Shown here: positions 35,386 through 44,474 of the stretch, piece by piece
Layout: each line of letters starts with the position of its first letter
Position numbering within the stretch: the stretch's first letter is position 1
Source: CAVVUC01 sp963751395
Lineage (GTDB): Bacteria > Verrucomicrobiota > Verrucomicrobiia > Chthoniobacterales > Chthoniobacteraceae
DNA: 64,000 nt
Direction: 5' to 3'
Assembly: GCA_963751395.1 (NCBI GenBank)
Contig: CAVVUC010000002.1
Coordinates: forward strand, 868,001-932,000
Program-made: the position numbers and the translations under genes
The notes under the pieces: generated by a model
The model's input: only the letters and a program-made list of their open reading frames with translations
The model's database searches: none
Told to the model about the DNA's origin: nothing

Positions 35386-35515
35386 AAAGGCGGTAAAGGG
35401 TATCGCCCCGGCCAGGAAGCCGCAGAAGTCGGAGCAAGCGGACCCTCGATTTCGGACTTGAGACGTTTTCACAATCACCCAGACAAAGCTTCGGGTCGGC
35501 GTCAGTGCCGGAGAA

Positions 35516-36337
35516 TCAATCGCCCTCCGCCTGCCGGATCAAAACGCCCTTGATCCGGTCAAAATCCCGGCCTTCGATTTTCTCCAAAAACTCGCGCGCC
35601 TCCTTCTTGCGCCCGAGTTTCAAGCTGACGCGGGCCAGATTCGAGAAGGCGAAGTTCTTGTTGGTCGAAATACTCAGGTAGCGCTCCCACGCATGGAGGG
35701 CCTCCTGCCAGTCAGGGTCCGGCATGCCGTAAAATGTTTCGGCATAAGACCTGGCATACTCGGCATTGAAGGGTTCCAGTTCCGCCGCCTTGCGGAGTTC
35801 TTCGAGCGCCCGCGCCATCACGGCCTCCGGCTTGCCGGGCACTTCTTTTCGGAACAGGTAAAGGGCGGTGCCGAGGCTTTGGTGGTAAAGGGCGTTGCCG
35901 GGAGCGAGTTCCGAGGCGCGTGAGAGATACTCGAGGGCCTTTTTGACCGTGCCGCGTGTGAGATGACAATCGCCCAGCCGATAGGCCGTCTCCGCATTTT
36001 TCGGATCGATTTTTTCGGCAGACTCCCATTGCTCCACAGCGGCGAGCTGCCTGCCGATGGACCAAAGATGACTGGCGAGCGCATTTCTCACGTCCGAACT
36101 TTCGGGATACTTCGTGGCGAGTTCCTGGAAGATCGCGGTTAGCTTCTCGATGTCCGCGCGGTCGGCCGTGCTCGGATTGTCGAAGCGGTCGCCGACTCTT
36201 GCCATGACTGCCAGCTCGATGAGTTTCGCGGCCCGCAAGTCCTCCAGCGCGCCGGGCGATGCGGCGCGCATTGTGAATGCGAGCATGCATGCGATGCAAA
36301 ACAGCAAGCGGGGTTGACGGTTCAATGCTTCCGGCAT
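35516..36337 (-). CDS. Exported TPR-repeat protein
   Basis: A 273-residue protein with an N-terminal hydrophobic signal-like segment (LLFCIACMLAFTMRAASPG) and several tetratricopeptide repeats, for example AETAYRLGDCHLTRGTVKKA with LEYLSRASELAPGNA, and FAFSNLARVSLKLGRKKEAR. It likely works as a scaffold in the periplasm or at the membrane. ATG at 36337 is preferred; a longer start at 36409 puts 24 residues ahead of the signal. Its last 14 shared codons lie in a 42-bp repeat copied at 28013-28054, and its tail (IRQAEGD) differs from the orphan copy, so its 3' end may have been replaced. Confidence 0.82.
   Translation of the reverse strand: MPEALNRQPRLLFCIACMLAFTMRAASPGALEDLRAAKLIELAVMARVGDRFDNPSTADRADIEKLTAIFQELATKYPESSDVRNALASHLWSIGRQLAAVEQWESAEKIDPKNAETAYRLGDCHLTRGTVKKALEYLSRASELAPGNALYHQSLGTALYLFRKEVPGKPEAVMARALEELRKAAELEPFNAEYARSYAETFYGMPDPDWQEALHAWERYLSISTNKNFAFSNLARVSLKLGRKKEAREFLEKIEGRDFDRIKGVLIRQAEGD
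35540..35581. repeat. 42-bp direct repeat, right copy (inside the TPR gene)
   Basis: Matches 28013-28054 with one mismatch. It lies within the coding sequence of the TPR protein, 24 bases before the stop. Confidence 0.85.
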
Positions 36338-36455
36338 AAAGTGCGGCGCTTTCAATTTACCACAGATGGTTTCATTCACAGGGCGCGAGTATTTTAGTTC
36401 GTCGATCAAGATTCGCCCGCGCGCAAATCACTCCTGAAAATCTTACCAGCCATTT

Positions 36456-36893
36456 ATGCAAAAAATCGGATTCTCTGAAGCTCTCGACGCCATTGTAGCC
36501 GCTGACCCTCGCTACGATCGGGAGGCTTACGTTTTCCTCCGCGATGCGCTCGATTTCACGGTCAAGCAGCTCAAGAAGAACAAGGAGGAAGTCTCGCGCC
36601 ACGTCGCCCCGCAGCAGCTCCTCGAAGGCGTGAGATCGTTCGCTCTGAAGGAATTCGGCCCGATGGTTTTGACCGTGTTCGATTATTGGAACGTCCGCTG
36701 TTGCGGAGACATTGGCGAGATGGTGTTCAACCTCATTCGCATCGGCGTTTTCGGTAAAACGGAAACCGACTCGATCGAACAGTTCCAGAGCGGTTACGAT
36801 TTCAAGGAGGCGTTCTTCGTTCCTTTTCAGCCGGAGAAAAACCCGAGGTCAGCGAATCCAAGCGCCTCTCAGCCCGCTCAAAAACTCCGATGA
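36456..36893 (+). CDS. Minf_1886 family protein
   Basis: A 145-residue soluble protein of the Minf_1886 family, which is characteristic of Verrucomicrobiota and has no known function. The conserved core is AIVAADPRYDREAYVFLRDA, LDFTVKQL, HVAPQQLLEGVRSFALKEFG, and VRCCGDIGEMVFNLIRIGVF. The last 25 residues are a low-complexity tail. The stop overlaps the M16 peptidase ATG by four bases, so the two are co-translated. It is one of the better lineage markers in the window. Confidence 0.9.
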   Translation: MQKIGFSEALDAIVAADPRYDREAYVFLRDALDFTVKQLKKNKEEVSRHVAPQQLLEGVRSFALKEFGPMVLTVFDYWNVRCCGDIGEMVFNLIRIGVFGKTETDSIEQFQSGYDFKEAFFVPFQPEKNPRSANPSASQPAQKLR

Positions 36894-39556
36894 AAACCCG
36901 CCGCGACCTTCCGCTCCTTTTCCTTTTCACCATGCTGACATCGACCTTTGCGAAAACACCCGTCACGAGTTCTTCGGCTGCCATCCAGATTCCGCGAACG
37001 ACCGCGCGGCAGTGGACGCTTCAAAACGGGCTGAATTTGATCGTGCAGGAAGACCACAGCGCTCCCGTTGCCAGCGTCCAGGCATGGTGTCAGACCGGCA
37101 GCATTGACGAGGGCAGGCATCTCGGCGCGGGGTTGTCGCATATTTTGGAGCACATGCTTTTCAAAGGCACCAGCACGCGGACCACCAACGAGATCGCGCA
37201 GAAAATCCAGGACTCCGGCGGTTACGTGAACGCCTACACTTCCTACGACCGCACGGTTTACTGGATCGACATTCCGAGCAAAGGCGTCGAGAGCGCGATC
37301 GACATTTTGTCCGATGCGATGATGAACTCCACGCTGCCGGCCGAAGAATACACCAAGGAGCAGGAGGTCATCCGCCGCGAATTCGCGATGGGTTACGACG
37401 ATCCCGACCGCATGTCAGGGCTCAAGTTGTTCGAGACGGCCTACGCGGTTCATCCTTACCGGCTCCCGGTCATTGGCCACATCGAGATCTACAACAAGCT
37501 CACGCGCGATGACGTGATGGAGTATTACAAGGCGCGCTACGTTCCGAACAACCTCTTCTTCGTCATCGTCGGCGATGTCGATGCGGAAAAAATCCATGCG
37601 CAACTGGAGAAGTATTTTGCGAATTATCCGCGCCAGAGTCTGCCTCCGCATTACGTTCCCGCGGAGCCGCCGCAGTTGGGTCGTCGCGAATCGCACTCGG
37701 AGTTTCCGACGGAGCATACACGGCTGAACCTTGCATGGCATACGCCGGACATCACGAGTCCCGACGTGCCTGCGCTCGATCTGGTCTCGACGATTCTTGG
37801 CGACGGGCGCAGTTCGCGCCTCTACCGCAAACTGCGTGAAGAGCAGGGGCTGGTTCACTCGGTTTCCGCGTTCTCCTATGCAACGACGTATCCCGGTTTG
37901 TTTGGAATCGATGCCGCGCTCGATGTTGAGAAGCGCGAGCAGGCCGAGAGCGCGGTCCTTGCGATGATCGACGAATTGAAAAAGAACGGCGTCTCGGCGG
38001 CTGAACTGGAGAAGGCGAAAAAGCAATCGCTCAGCGCCCATCTGCAATCGCTCACCACGATGCGCGGAAAGGCTTCCGATCTGGGATCAAGCTGGATGCT
38101 CACGCACAACCTCGATTTTTCCCGCGCGTATCTCGATGCGATTCAGCACGTGACCATCGACGACATCAAGCGTGTCGTGACTCAATATCTCACGGACAAG
38201 AGCCTGACCATCACCTCCCTCAACCCGGAAGGCTCGCTGAAGGTCGGTGCGAAGGAAGCCGCCCCTGTCTCCGCAGGTGAAATTCAGAAGTTCGAGCTGT
38301 CGAATGGACTTCGCCTCCTCGTTCGTGAAGACCCGCGACTGCCGCTTGTCTCCATTGTCTCCGCGTTCAAAGCGGGGCTTCTGGCCGAGACGCCGGACAA
38401 CAACGGCATCACGAAGCTTTATTCCAAAGTCCTCGTGAAAGGAACCAGGACGCGGAGTGCCGAACAAATCGCGAATCAGATCGAAGCCGTCGGCGGCAGC
38501 ATCGGCACGGATGCCGGCAACAACAGTTTCAGCGTTGCGGTCAAAGTCATGCAGCCCGACCTCAAGCTCGGACTCGAACTCCTCGCCGACGTGCTCACCA
38601 GTCCCACCATGCCGGACGCCGCCATCGAGCGCGAAAAAGAGGCGCAGCTCGCCGCGCTCAAAGCGGAAGAGGAGGAGATGACCACGGTTGCCAGGAATTT
38701 GATGCGATCGAGTCTTTACCCGGATCATCCTTACGGACTGCGTCCGAACGGATCGCCTGCCACGATCGCAAAGATCGATCGGAAGCAGTTGCTCGATTTT
38801 CACAAAGGATACTGCGTGGCGAAGAACGGCGTCCTGGCCGTCTTCGGCAACGTGAAAGCGGCAGAGGTCAGGGAGTTGGTGGAGAATCAGCTCGCCAACC
38901 TGCCCTCCGGCGAACCCGCGCTCACCAAACTGCCGCAGCCCGCGCCATTGAAACAGGAGATCAGCGTCGAGGAATTCAAGAACAAGGCGCAGGCGATCGT
39001 CATGGTCGGCTTCCACGGGGCGGACATGTTCAGTCCCGATCGCGAGGCCCTCGAACTCATCGACGAAGCCAGCAGCGATCTCGGCTCCCGCTTTTTCGTC
39101 CGCATCCGCGAAAAAATGGGTCTCGCCTACTTTGTCGGATCGAGCCAGCAGGTCGGCCTCGTCCCCGGCCCGTTCGTTTTCTACCTCGGCACCTCGCCGC
39201 AGAAAGTCGAGCAGGTCAAAGTCGAATTCCTCGATGAAATCCACAAGCTCGCCAAAGACGGCCTGACGCCGGAGGAGCTAACACGCGCGAAGGAGAAGCT
39301 CATCGGCCAGCAGGAGATTCGCAACCAGAGCGACGACACCTTCGCCTACGCCTCCGCGCTCGATGAGCTCTACGGCCTCGGCTACGACTACTACAAGACG
39401 CTCAAGCAGCACATCGACGCCATCACCCTCGAAGACATCAAGCGCGTGGCGAACAAGTATTTTCAGGACAAACCGTCCGTCCTGGCAGTCGTCCACCCGA
39501 AGCCCAAGGCCGAAGCGCAAGCTGCCGCGCCATCGGCTACACCGGGTGGCGGGTAG
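36890..39556 (+). CDS. M16-family zinc metallopeptidase, two-domain
   Basis: An 888-residue pitrilysin/processing-peptidase relative with two M16 halves. The N-terminal half has the inverted zinc motif HILEH (about residues 84-88) in GLSHILEHMLFKGT, with a downstream Glu in EQEVIRREFAMGYDD completing the site. The C-terminal half (from about 465) lacks the motif and is the usual inactive partner that closes the chamber. A signal peptide (LLFLFTMLTSTFA) suggests export. ATGA overlap with the Minf_1886 gene. Likely degrades peptides in the periplasm. Confidence 0.92.
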   Translation: MKTRRDLPLLFLFTMLTSTFAKTPVTSSSAAIQIPRTTARQWTLQNGLNLIVQEDHSAPVASVQAWCQTGSIDEGRHLGAGLSHILEHMLFKGTSTRTTNEIAQKIQDSGGYVNAYTSYDRTVYWIDIPSKGVESAIDILSDAMMNSTLPAEEYTKEQEVIRREFAMGYDDPDRMSGLKLFETAYAVHPYRLPVIGHIEIYNKLTRDDVMEYYKARYVPNNLFFVIVGDVDAEKIHAQLEKYFANYPRQSLPPHYVPAEPPQLGRRESHSEFPTEHTRLNLAWHTPDITSPDVPALDLVSTILGDGRSSRLYRKLREEQGLVHSVSAFSYATTYPGLFGIDAALDVEKREQAESAVLAMIDELKKNGVSAAELEKAKKQSLSAHLQSLTTMRGKASDLGSSWMLTHNLDFSRAYLDAIQHVTIDDIKRVVTQYLTDKSLTITSLNPEGSLKVGAKEAAPVSAGEIQKFELSNGLRLLVREDPRLPLVSIVSAFKAGLLAETPDNNGITKLYSKVLVKGTRTRSAEQIANQIEAVGGSIGTDAGNNSFSVAVKVMQPDLKLGLELLADVLTSPTMPDAAIEREKEAQLAALKAEEEEMTTVARNLMRSSLYPDHPYGLRPNGSPATIAKIDRKQLLDFHKGYCVAKNGVLAVFGNVKAAEVRELVENQLANLPSGEPALTKLPQPAPLKQEISVEEFKNKAQAIVMVGFHGADMFSPDREALELIDEASSDLGSRFFVRIREKMGLAYFVGSSQQVGLVPGPFVFYLGTSPQKVEQVKVEFLDEIHKLAKDGLTPEELTRAKEKLIGQQEIRNQSDDTFAYASALDELYGLGYDYYKTLKQHIDAITLEDIKRVANKYFQDKPSVLAVVHPKPKAEAQAAAPSATPGGG

Positions 39557-39665
39557 GGGGCCCAGGCGGAAGAGCGTGGCGGGAAGCTTCGACGCCTTCT
39601 GACCTTTTGAGATTCTATCGCCCTGAAACCCTGTATCCATGCGGTTTCCAGAGTGTTTTTGGAAG

Positions 39666-39738
39666 TGGGTTGGCTGGGACTCGAACCCAGGACCAATGCC
39701 TTAAAAGGGCACTGCTCTACCAACTGAGCTACCAACCC
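39666..39738 (-). tRNA. tRNA-Lys (anticodon TTT)
   Basis: Minus-strand cloverleaf of 73 nt: acceptor GGGTTGG/CCAACCC, D arm GCTC/GAGC, anticodon stem TGCCC/GGGCA with loop CTTTTAA (anticodon TTT), T arm CTGGG/CCCAG with loop TTCGAGT, discriminator A. The CCA end is not encoded. The rest of the 325-base gap between 39557 and 39881 holds nothing else that I recognise. Confidence 0.97.
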
Positions 39739-39881
39739 GTGCAGCGAGGGAGCGTCGTAAGTAATGCAACGCCTCCGCCAACGCAAGCACGAAAGCGCGA
39801 GGTTTTCTTTCGCTGCCGTTGCGAATTCGGGCCGCAATGTCGGTGTGGACAAAAGGCGGATGTTCGCGATAGAGATTCCGT

Positions 39882-41156
39882 GTGAGCATTCAAAGACCCC
39901 AGACACTCAAACTTCAGCCATCATTCGGATTCGGAGATCGCATCGGCCTGGCCACGCCCGGCCACGTCGAAGCGATGAAGCGGTTTGGTAGCGGAATAGC
40001 ACCCATCTTTGCGCAGCAATCGATCCGCGAAATGACGCGCACGGGTCGCTCGCCTGAACAGGTGATGAAGGAGGCGCTCGAGGGTGCGGAACTCGCCGGC
40101 TGGGAAGGTCCGCACGGTGCGGATGCCGACCATCTCAAGACTCCGGCTGACGTGGAGCGCACGGCGGAAGCGGGCTTCACATTTTTTACGATCGACCCTT
40201 CCGACCACGTGGACGCGCACGCCGACAGCTATGACGAGGAAACGCTCCGGGCGATGTTCGCGTCCGTGCATGGAGACGTGGAGTGGTTCGATCGCTACAA
40301 CGGCAAACGCATCCCGCTCGACACCGGCTGTATCGTCGAGATCGATGCGGAGGCGACGATGCGGGCGGCGGTGAAATATGGCAGGGCGATCAACAAGGCC
40401 ATCGAACTGGCGAACTACATCAAGGCGGTTCAGGAAAGAGCCGGCCGGGATTACGAGATCGAGTTGAGCGTCGATGAAACGGAGCAGCCGACAACGCTGG
40501 CGGAGCATTACATCATCGCGCATCAGTGTCTCACGCACGGAATGAAACTCGTGTCGCTCGCGCCGCGGTTCATCGGGAGTTTTGAAAAGGGGATCGATTA
40601 CATCGGCGATGTCGAGGCGCTGGAAAGCAGCCTGCGTGATCACGCGGCGATCGCCGGGAAACTCGGCCAGTACAAGTTGAGCCTGCATTCCGGCTCGGAC
40701 AAACTTTCGATGTATCCGGCGTTCGCCCGGGCGACCGGGGGGCGTTTTCATGTGAAGACGGCCGGCACTTCGTACCTCGAAGCGTTGCGGGTTGTGGCGA
40801 TCCACGAGCCGGCCTTGTTCCGGCTGCTGTGCAATTTCGCCCGCCTGAATTACGAAAAAGACAAGGCGACCTACCATGTTCACGCAGCGCTGAAGAATGT
40901 GCCCGAGCCGGTGCAAATCAGCGGCGCGAAAGAACTGGAGCAGTTCTATCTCGAATGCTGGGAGGATGTGCCGGAGGGGAAAGGCTTCACCGCCGAAGGA
41001 CGCCAGATTTTGCACTGCACGTTCGGTTCGACACTTTCGCATCCCGAGCATGGCCCGGCCATTCGCGAATGTCTGAAAAAGCATGCCGACACCTACGCCG
41101 AAGTGCTTGCGATCCACTTTGGCAAACACCTTGCGGCGCTTCGGGCAGGGATGTGA
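39882..41156 (+). CDS. uxaE: Tagaturonate epimerase family protein (UxaE-like)
   Basis: Predicted to interconvert D-tagaturonate and D-fructuronate in galacturonate catabolism. The 424-residue protein matches the UxaE family over its length: SFGFGDRIGLATPGHVEAMK, the EGPHGADADHLKTPADVERT segment, and SLHSGSDKLSMYPAFARATG. His, Asp and Glu residues in these motifs suit metal binding. A sugar symporter gene follows after a 139-base spacer that contains a palindrome. An ATG at 39882 is the only reasonable start. Confidence 0.88.
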   Translation: MSIQRPQTLKLQPSFGFGDRIGLATPGHVEAMKRFGSGIAPIFAQQSIREMTRTGRSPEQVMKEALEGAELAGWEGPHGADADHLKTPADVERTAEAGFTFFTIDPSDHVDAHADSYDEETLRAMFASVHGDVEWFDRYNGKRIPLDTGCIVEIDAEATMRAAVKYGRAINKAIELANYIKAVQERAGRDYEIELSVDETEQPTTLAEHYIIAHQCLTHGMKLVSLAPRFIGSFEKGIDYIGDVEALESSLRDHAAIAGKLGQYKLSLHSGSDKLSMYPAFARATGGRFHVKTAGTSYLEALRVVAIHEPALFRLLCNFARLNYEKDKATYHVHAALKNVPEPVQISGAKELEQFYLECWEDVPEGKGFTAEGRQILHCTFGSTLSHPEHGPAIRECLKKHADTYAEVLAIHFGKHLAALRAGM

Positions 41157-41173
41157 CGGGAGTATTCGAGCAA

Positions 41174-41235
41174 TGGAGAAGTGGAGTGATGGAGTGTGGC
41201 GGTTTTCATTTCTCCACGCCTCCAACTCTCCATCG
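41174..41235. repeat. Imperfect palindrome between uxaE and rhaT
   Basis: AATGGAGAAGTGGAGTGATG on the left pairs imperfectly with CTCCACGCCTCCAACTCTCC on the right across a short spacer. Its place just after the uxaE stop would allow a terminator role, but there is no T-run, and it resembles the other palindromic elements in the window. Confidence 0.55.
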
Positions 41236-41295
41236 CCGGAAAAGCTCGCATTGACTTCCTCGCTTGCATATATCGACAGCCTTTAATTCAAATCC

Positions 41296-42513
41296 ATGAC
41301 ACCCAATCCTCTCCTTGGCGTAGTTTTCCATTGGCTCGGCGGCTTGGCCTCCGGCAGTTTTTATGTCCCTTACAAAGGTGTGCGCAAATGGTCGTGGGAA
41401 ACCTTCTGGTTGGCGGGTGGCATGTTTAGCTGGCTCATTTGCCCGTGGGTTGGCGGCCTTCTGCTCACAAAAGACTTGCTCGCCGTGCTGCACGAGACTT
41501 CGAGCTATACCTTTTGGATGACCTACCTGATGGGGGTGTTTTGGGGCTTGGGCGGATTGACGTTCGGTCTGACGATGCGCTACCTCGGCATGTCACTCGG
41601 CATGGCGGTGGCGCTCGGTTACTGCGCTGCGTTTGGCACGCTCGTCCCGCCACTCGTGAAAGGTGAATTCGCCGACAAACTCCTCAATCATGCTGGCACC
41701 AGCCCCGGCGGGCCGACCGTGCTGATCGGCGTGGTGGTCTGCCTGGTCGGCATCGCGCTCGGCGGTGTCGCCGGCGTGCGCAAAGAAAAGGACATGGGCA
41801 ATGACGGCAAATCCTCGGCCATCGCGGAATTCAGTCTCTTGAAGGGACTCCTCATTGCGACGTTCTCCGGCGTGATGAGCTCGTGCTTTTCGTATGGTTT
41901 CCAATTCGGCGATCCTATCACCAAAATCTCCGCCAGCCACGGCACTGGGCCGTTGTGGGTGGGGTTGCCGGTCATCCTGGTGATATTGCTGGGCGGGCTG
42001 ACGACGAATTTCATCTGGTGCGTGCTGTTGAACATCAAGAACCGCACCGGCTATCAATACCTCGCCTCGCACGTTCGCGAGGAGCACGCGCACCACGGTG
42101 GACACAGCGGCGGCGAACACGCCCCTGCGCAGTCAACGGCCGCCGCCGGCACGCCAACCGACTTGAAGATTCCCGTGCTCGGCAACTGGTTCTTCTGCGC
42201 GCTGGCCGGAACTTTTTGGTATTTCCAGTTCTTTTTTTACCAGATGGGCGAAAGCCAGATGGGCAATTACAAGTTCTCAAGTTGGACGCTTCACATGGCG
42301 AGCATCATTATTTTCAGCACGCTCTGGGGAATCTTCTTCAAGGAATGGCGCGGCGCGAAGGGTCTGACCAAGTCGCTCGTGGTCGTGATGCTGCTGTTTC
42401 TCGTTGGCTCGACCTGCATCATCGGCTGGGGCAATAAGATGTCCGACGATGCGGAAAAGGCCAAAGCGGAAACCGCCGCCATCTGGCTTAAGGGTCAGGC
42501 TGCGGGACACTAA
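41296..42513 (+). CDS. rhaT: L-rhamnose/proton symporter RhaT family
   Basis: A 405-residue inner-membrane transporter with about ten membrane spans, matching RhaT from the start (MTPNPLLGVVFHWLGGLASG, then SFYVPYKGVRKWSWETFWLA). Later family segments include GVMSSCFSYGFQF and NWFFCALAGTFWYFQFFFYQ. A His-rich cytoplasmic loop (HAHHGGHSGGEHA, near residue 256) is unusual. Substrate could be L-rhamnose or a related deoxy sugar or uronate; context with uxaE, a six-hairpin glycosidase and xylB suggests plant or algal polysaccharide use. Confidence 0.9.
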   Translation: MTPNPLLGVVFHWLGGLASGSFYVPYKGVRKWSWETFWLAGGMFSWLICPWVGGLLLTKDLLAVLHETSSYTFWMTYLMGVFWGLGGLTFGLTMRYLGMSLGMAVALGYCAAFGTLVPPLVKGEFADKLLNHAGTSPGGPTVLIGVVVCLVGIALGGVAGVRKEKDMGNDGKSSAIAEFSLLKGLLIATFSGVMSSCFSYGFQFGDPITKISASHGTGPLWVGLPVILVILLGGLTTNFIWCVLLNIKNRTGYQYLASHVREEHAHHGGHSGGEHAPAQSTAAAGTPTDLKIPVLGNWFFCALAGTFWYFQFFFYQMGESQMGNYKFSSWTLHMASIIIFSTLWGIFFKEWRGAKGLTKSLVVVMLLFLVGSTCIIGWGNKMSDDAEKAKAETAAIWLKGQAAGH

Positions 42514-42576
42514 GTGGCGGAGAGGGTGGCAGACGCGGAACCGGGAATATCTCGCAGGGGATAACGAACTCGTTTC

Positions 42577-43857
42577 ATGGCTTCCACCCGGTTTTTCACC
42601 AACGATGGCGAGAATACCCTGCTGAAAAAGTTCGCAGGGGTCTTCGCGCACAACCCCGACATCGAGCGTTTCGACGCGCTCGTCGGCTATTTGCGCGCCT
42701 CCGGCTACTTCGCGCTGCGTCCCCATCTGGAAAACGTGCCGCAAATCCGCATCCTGGTCGGCATCGACGTTGATAAGATCGTCGCCGATTACCACCGCAA
42801 GGGGTTGCTCTTTCTGACCGACAGCGGCCAGACGTTGCACGAGTTCAAGGATTACCTGCGGCGCGACATTCAGTCCGCGGATTATCGGGCCGACACCGAG
42901 CGGGGAATTCTCCAGTTCGTCGAAGACGTCGCCACCGGAAAGCTGAAGATCAAGGCGCACCCAACGAAACGCCTGCACGCGAAAATCTACATTTTCCGAC
43001 CGAAGGGCTTCAACGAACACAAGCACGGCGCAGTGATCACTGGTTCGTCCAATCTCACCGGCCCCGGCCTCGGCGAAGGCAAGGGCGAACTCAATTACGA
43101 GTTCAATGTGCTGCTCTCCGATTACGATGACGTGCAATTCGCCAGCAACGAGTTCGAGAAGCTATGGGATGAGGGGATCGACGTGCTGCCGGCTGCGATC
43201 CGCGAGGGACTGGAAAAGGACGCCGCCATTCTGGAGGAACTCGTCGCTGGATGGGAAGCGCTCGACCGCGATCCGAAGCTCGACGAATTCCTCGTCCGAC
43301 TGAAAACCGAGCTTTTCGATCCGAAGCTCAACCACGGCGACAAGCTCGTCATCTTCTCCGAGGCCAGGGACACGACAAACTACCTCACGGCCAGGCTCGC
43401 GGAGCACGGCTACACCGGCGTGCTCACCGTCGATTCCACCAATCGCAAGGAGCGGATGCCGGTCGTCCGCGCGAACTTCGACGCCAACGCGCCCGTCGCG
43501 GAGCAGGCCAGCGACTACCACATCATCATCTCCACCGAGGTGCTCGCCGAGGGCGTGAATCTCCACCGTGCCAACGTCATCGTGAACTACGACACGCCGT
43601 GGAACTCCACGCGCCTCATGCAGCGCATCGGGCGCGTGAACCGCATCGGCACGACGGCACCGGCGATTCACATCTTCAACTTCTACCCCACCGCGCGCGT
43701 CGATTCGCACAATGCCGGCGACAATGACCCGCCGCACCACCGGTCCGCCCCTCGCCGCCGGAACTCGCGCCCGACATCATCCTTTCCGAGTCGTTCTCCG
43801 ACGATCTTGCCGGCGGCGTTGCCAAGCCTGGCGGGATTGCTTAAGCTTCGGCCATGA
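42577..43857 (+). pseudogene. PLD-domain SNF2-type helicase with internal deletion
   Basis: Residues 1-205 form a PLD-like domain (RLHAKIYIFRPKGF with HxK, then ITGSSNLTGPGLGEG). Residues 240-376 form a helicase C-terminal lobe (KLVIFSEARDTTNYL, STEVLAEGVNLHRANVIVNY, and motif VI QRIGRVNRIG). The first RecA lobe with Walker A and DEAH motifs, normally between them, is absent: the two parts join near residue 210. After residue 377 (PTARVDSH) family similarity stops and the tail is in a foreign frame. It cannot hydrolyse ATP and is a remnant of a defence-type helicase. Confidence 0.8.
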
Positions 43858-44090
43858 GTCTCGTGGAAATCGAAAACGAAATAACCAACCTGACGCCCGA
43901 GGAGCTTGACCACCTGCAGGCAGCCATTCAAGCCCTTCGCAAGCCCGCCAAAGTCGTGGCGACACCCGAAATGCTCGCCCGCCGCCGGGAGATCTCGCGC
44001 AAATTTCTCTCGGGCGAGTGGGCGGTTGACCTTCCCTCGTATGAGGAGATGAAGGCGGAGGCCCGGCGGAAAGACTCGTGGAACTCCTGA
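43854..44090 (+). CDS. VapB-like antitoxin
   Basis: A 78-residue protein placed directly before a PIN toxin: MSLVEIENEITNLTPEELDH followed by LQAAIQALRKP and a C-terminal segment FLSGEWAVDLPSYEEMKAEA likely to wrap the toxin. The ATG overlaps the helicase-remnant stop (ATGA), and the 3' end overlaps the toxin GTG by 13 bases. It may now be a solitary antitoxin because the toxin frame is broken. Confidence 0.75.
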   Translation: MSLVEIENEITNLTPEELDHLQAAIQALRKPAKVVATPEMLARRREISRKFLSGEWAVDLPSYEEMKAEARRKDSWNS

Positions 44091-44474
44091 TCGACTCTTC
44101 GCTGTGGGTGGACTACTTCCGCATCAGGACACCCGGCTCCGTCCGTCAGCAAGTCTCCGGGTGGATTGAGCGCCCGGAGGCCGTTGCCGCCGCGCCCGTT
44201 CTCTACGAGATTCGGCGGCGTTGCCGCCGCGATGAGCGCGACTATGTGGATTCGACTTTGTCCACGGTTTCCTTGCTCGCTCTTCCCGGCGACCTCTGGG
44301 AAATGGCCGTCGCGATCGGGCGCGCTTGCGCCGACTGCGGGGCCTCTCGACCTCCTCATCGCCGCCGTCGCGCTTCATCACAACGCCGAGATCGTCACCT
44401 TCGACGCCGACTACTCCCTCATCGCCGGGGCCAATCCAAAGCTGCGCGTCCAAGTCCTCAACCGGGCCGCCTGA
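44078..44474 (+). pseudogene. VapC-type PIN toxin, frameshifted
   Basis: GTG start giving MELLIDSSLWVDYFRIRTPG, then PVLYEIRRR. Near 44340 the frame changes, and the C-terminal half GPLDLLIAAVALHHNAEIVT followed by FDADYSLI continues one frame over to a stop at 44474. The total length is 397 bases, one more than a multiple of three. Metal-site acidic residues are present in both halves, so the gene was probably active before the shift, unless the shift is a sequencing error. Confidence 0.75.

Noticed and set aside
28013..35581. Prophage or integrative element with its own integrase
   Set aside because: No integrase, recombinase, capsid, portal or conjugation gene is present between the 42-bp repeats.
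39666..39738. tRNA-Lys as an integration site for the nearby accessory genes
   Set aside because: I found no second copy of the tRNA 3' end, and the genes on both sides are ordinary chromosomal genes.
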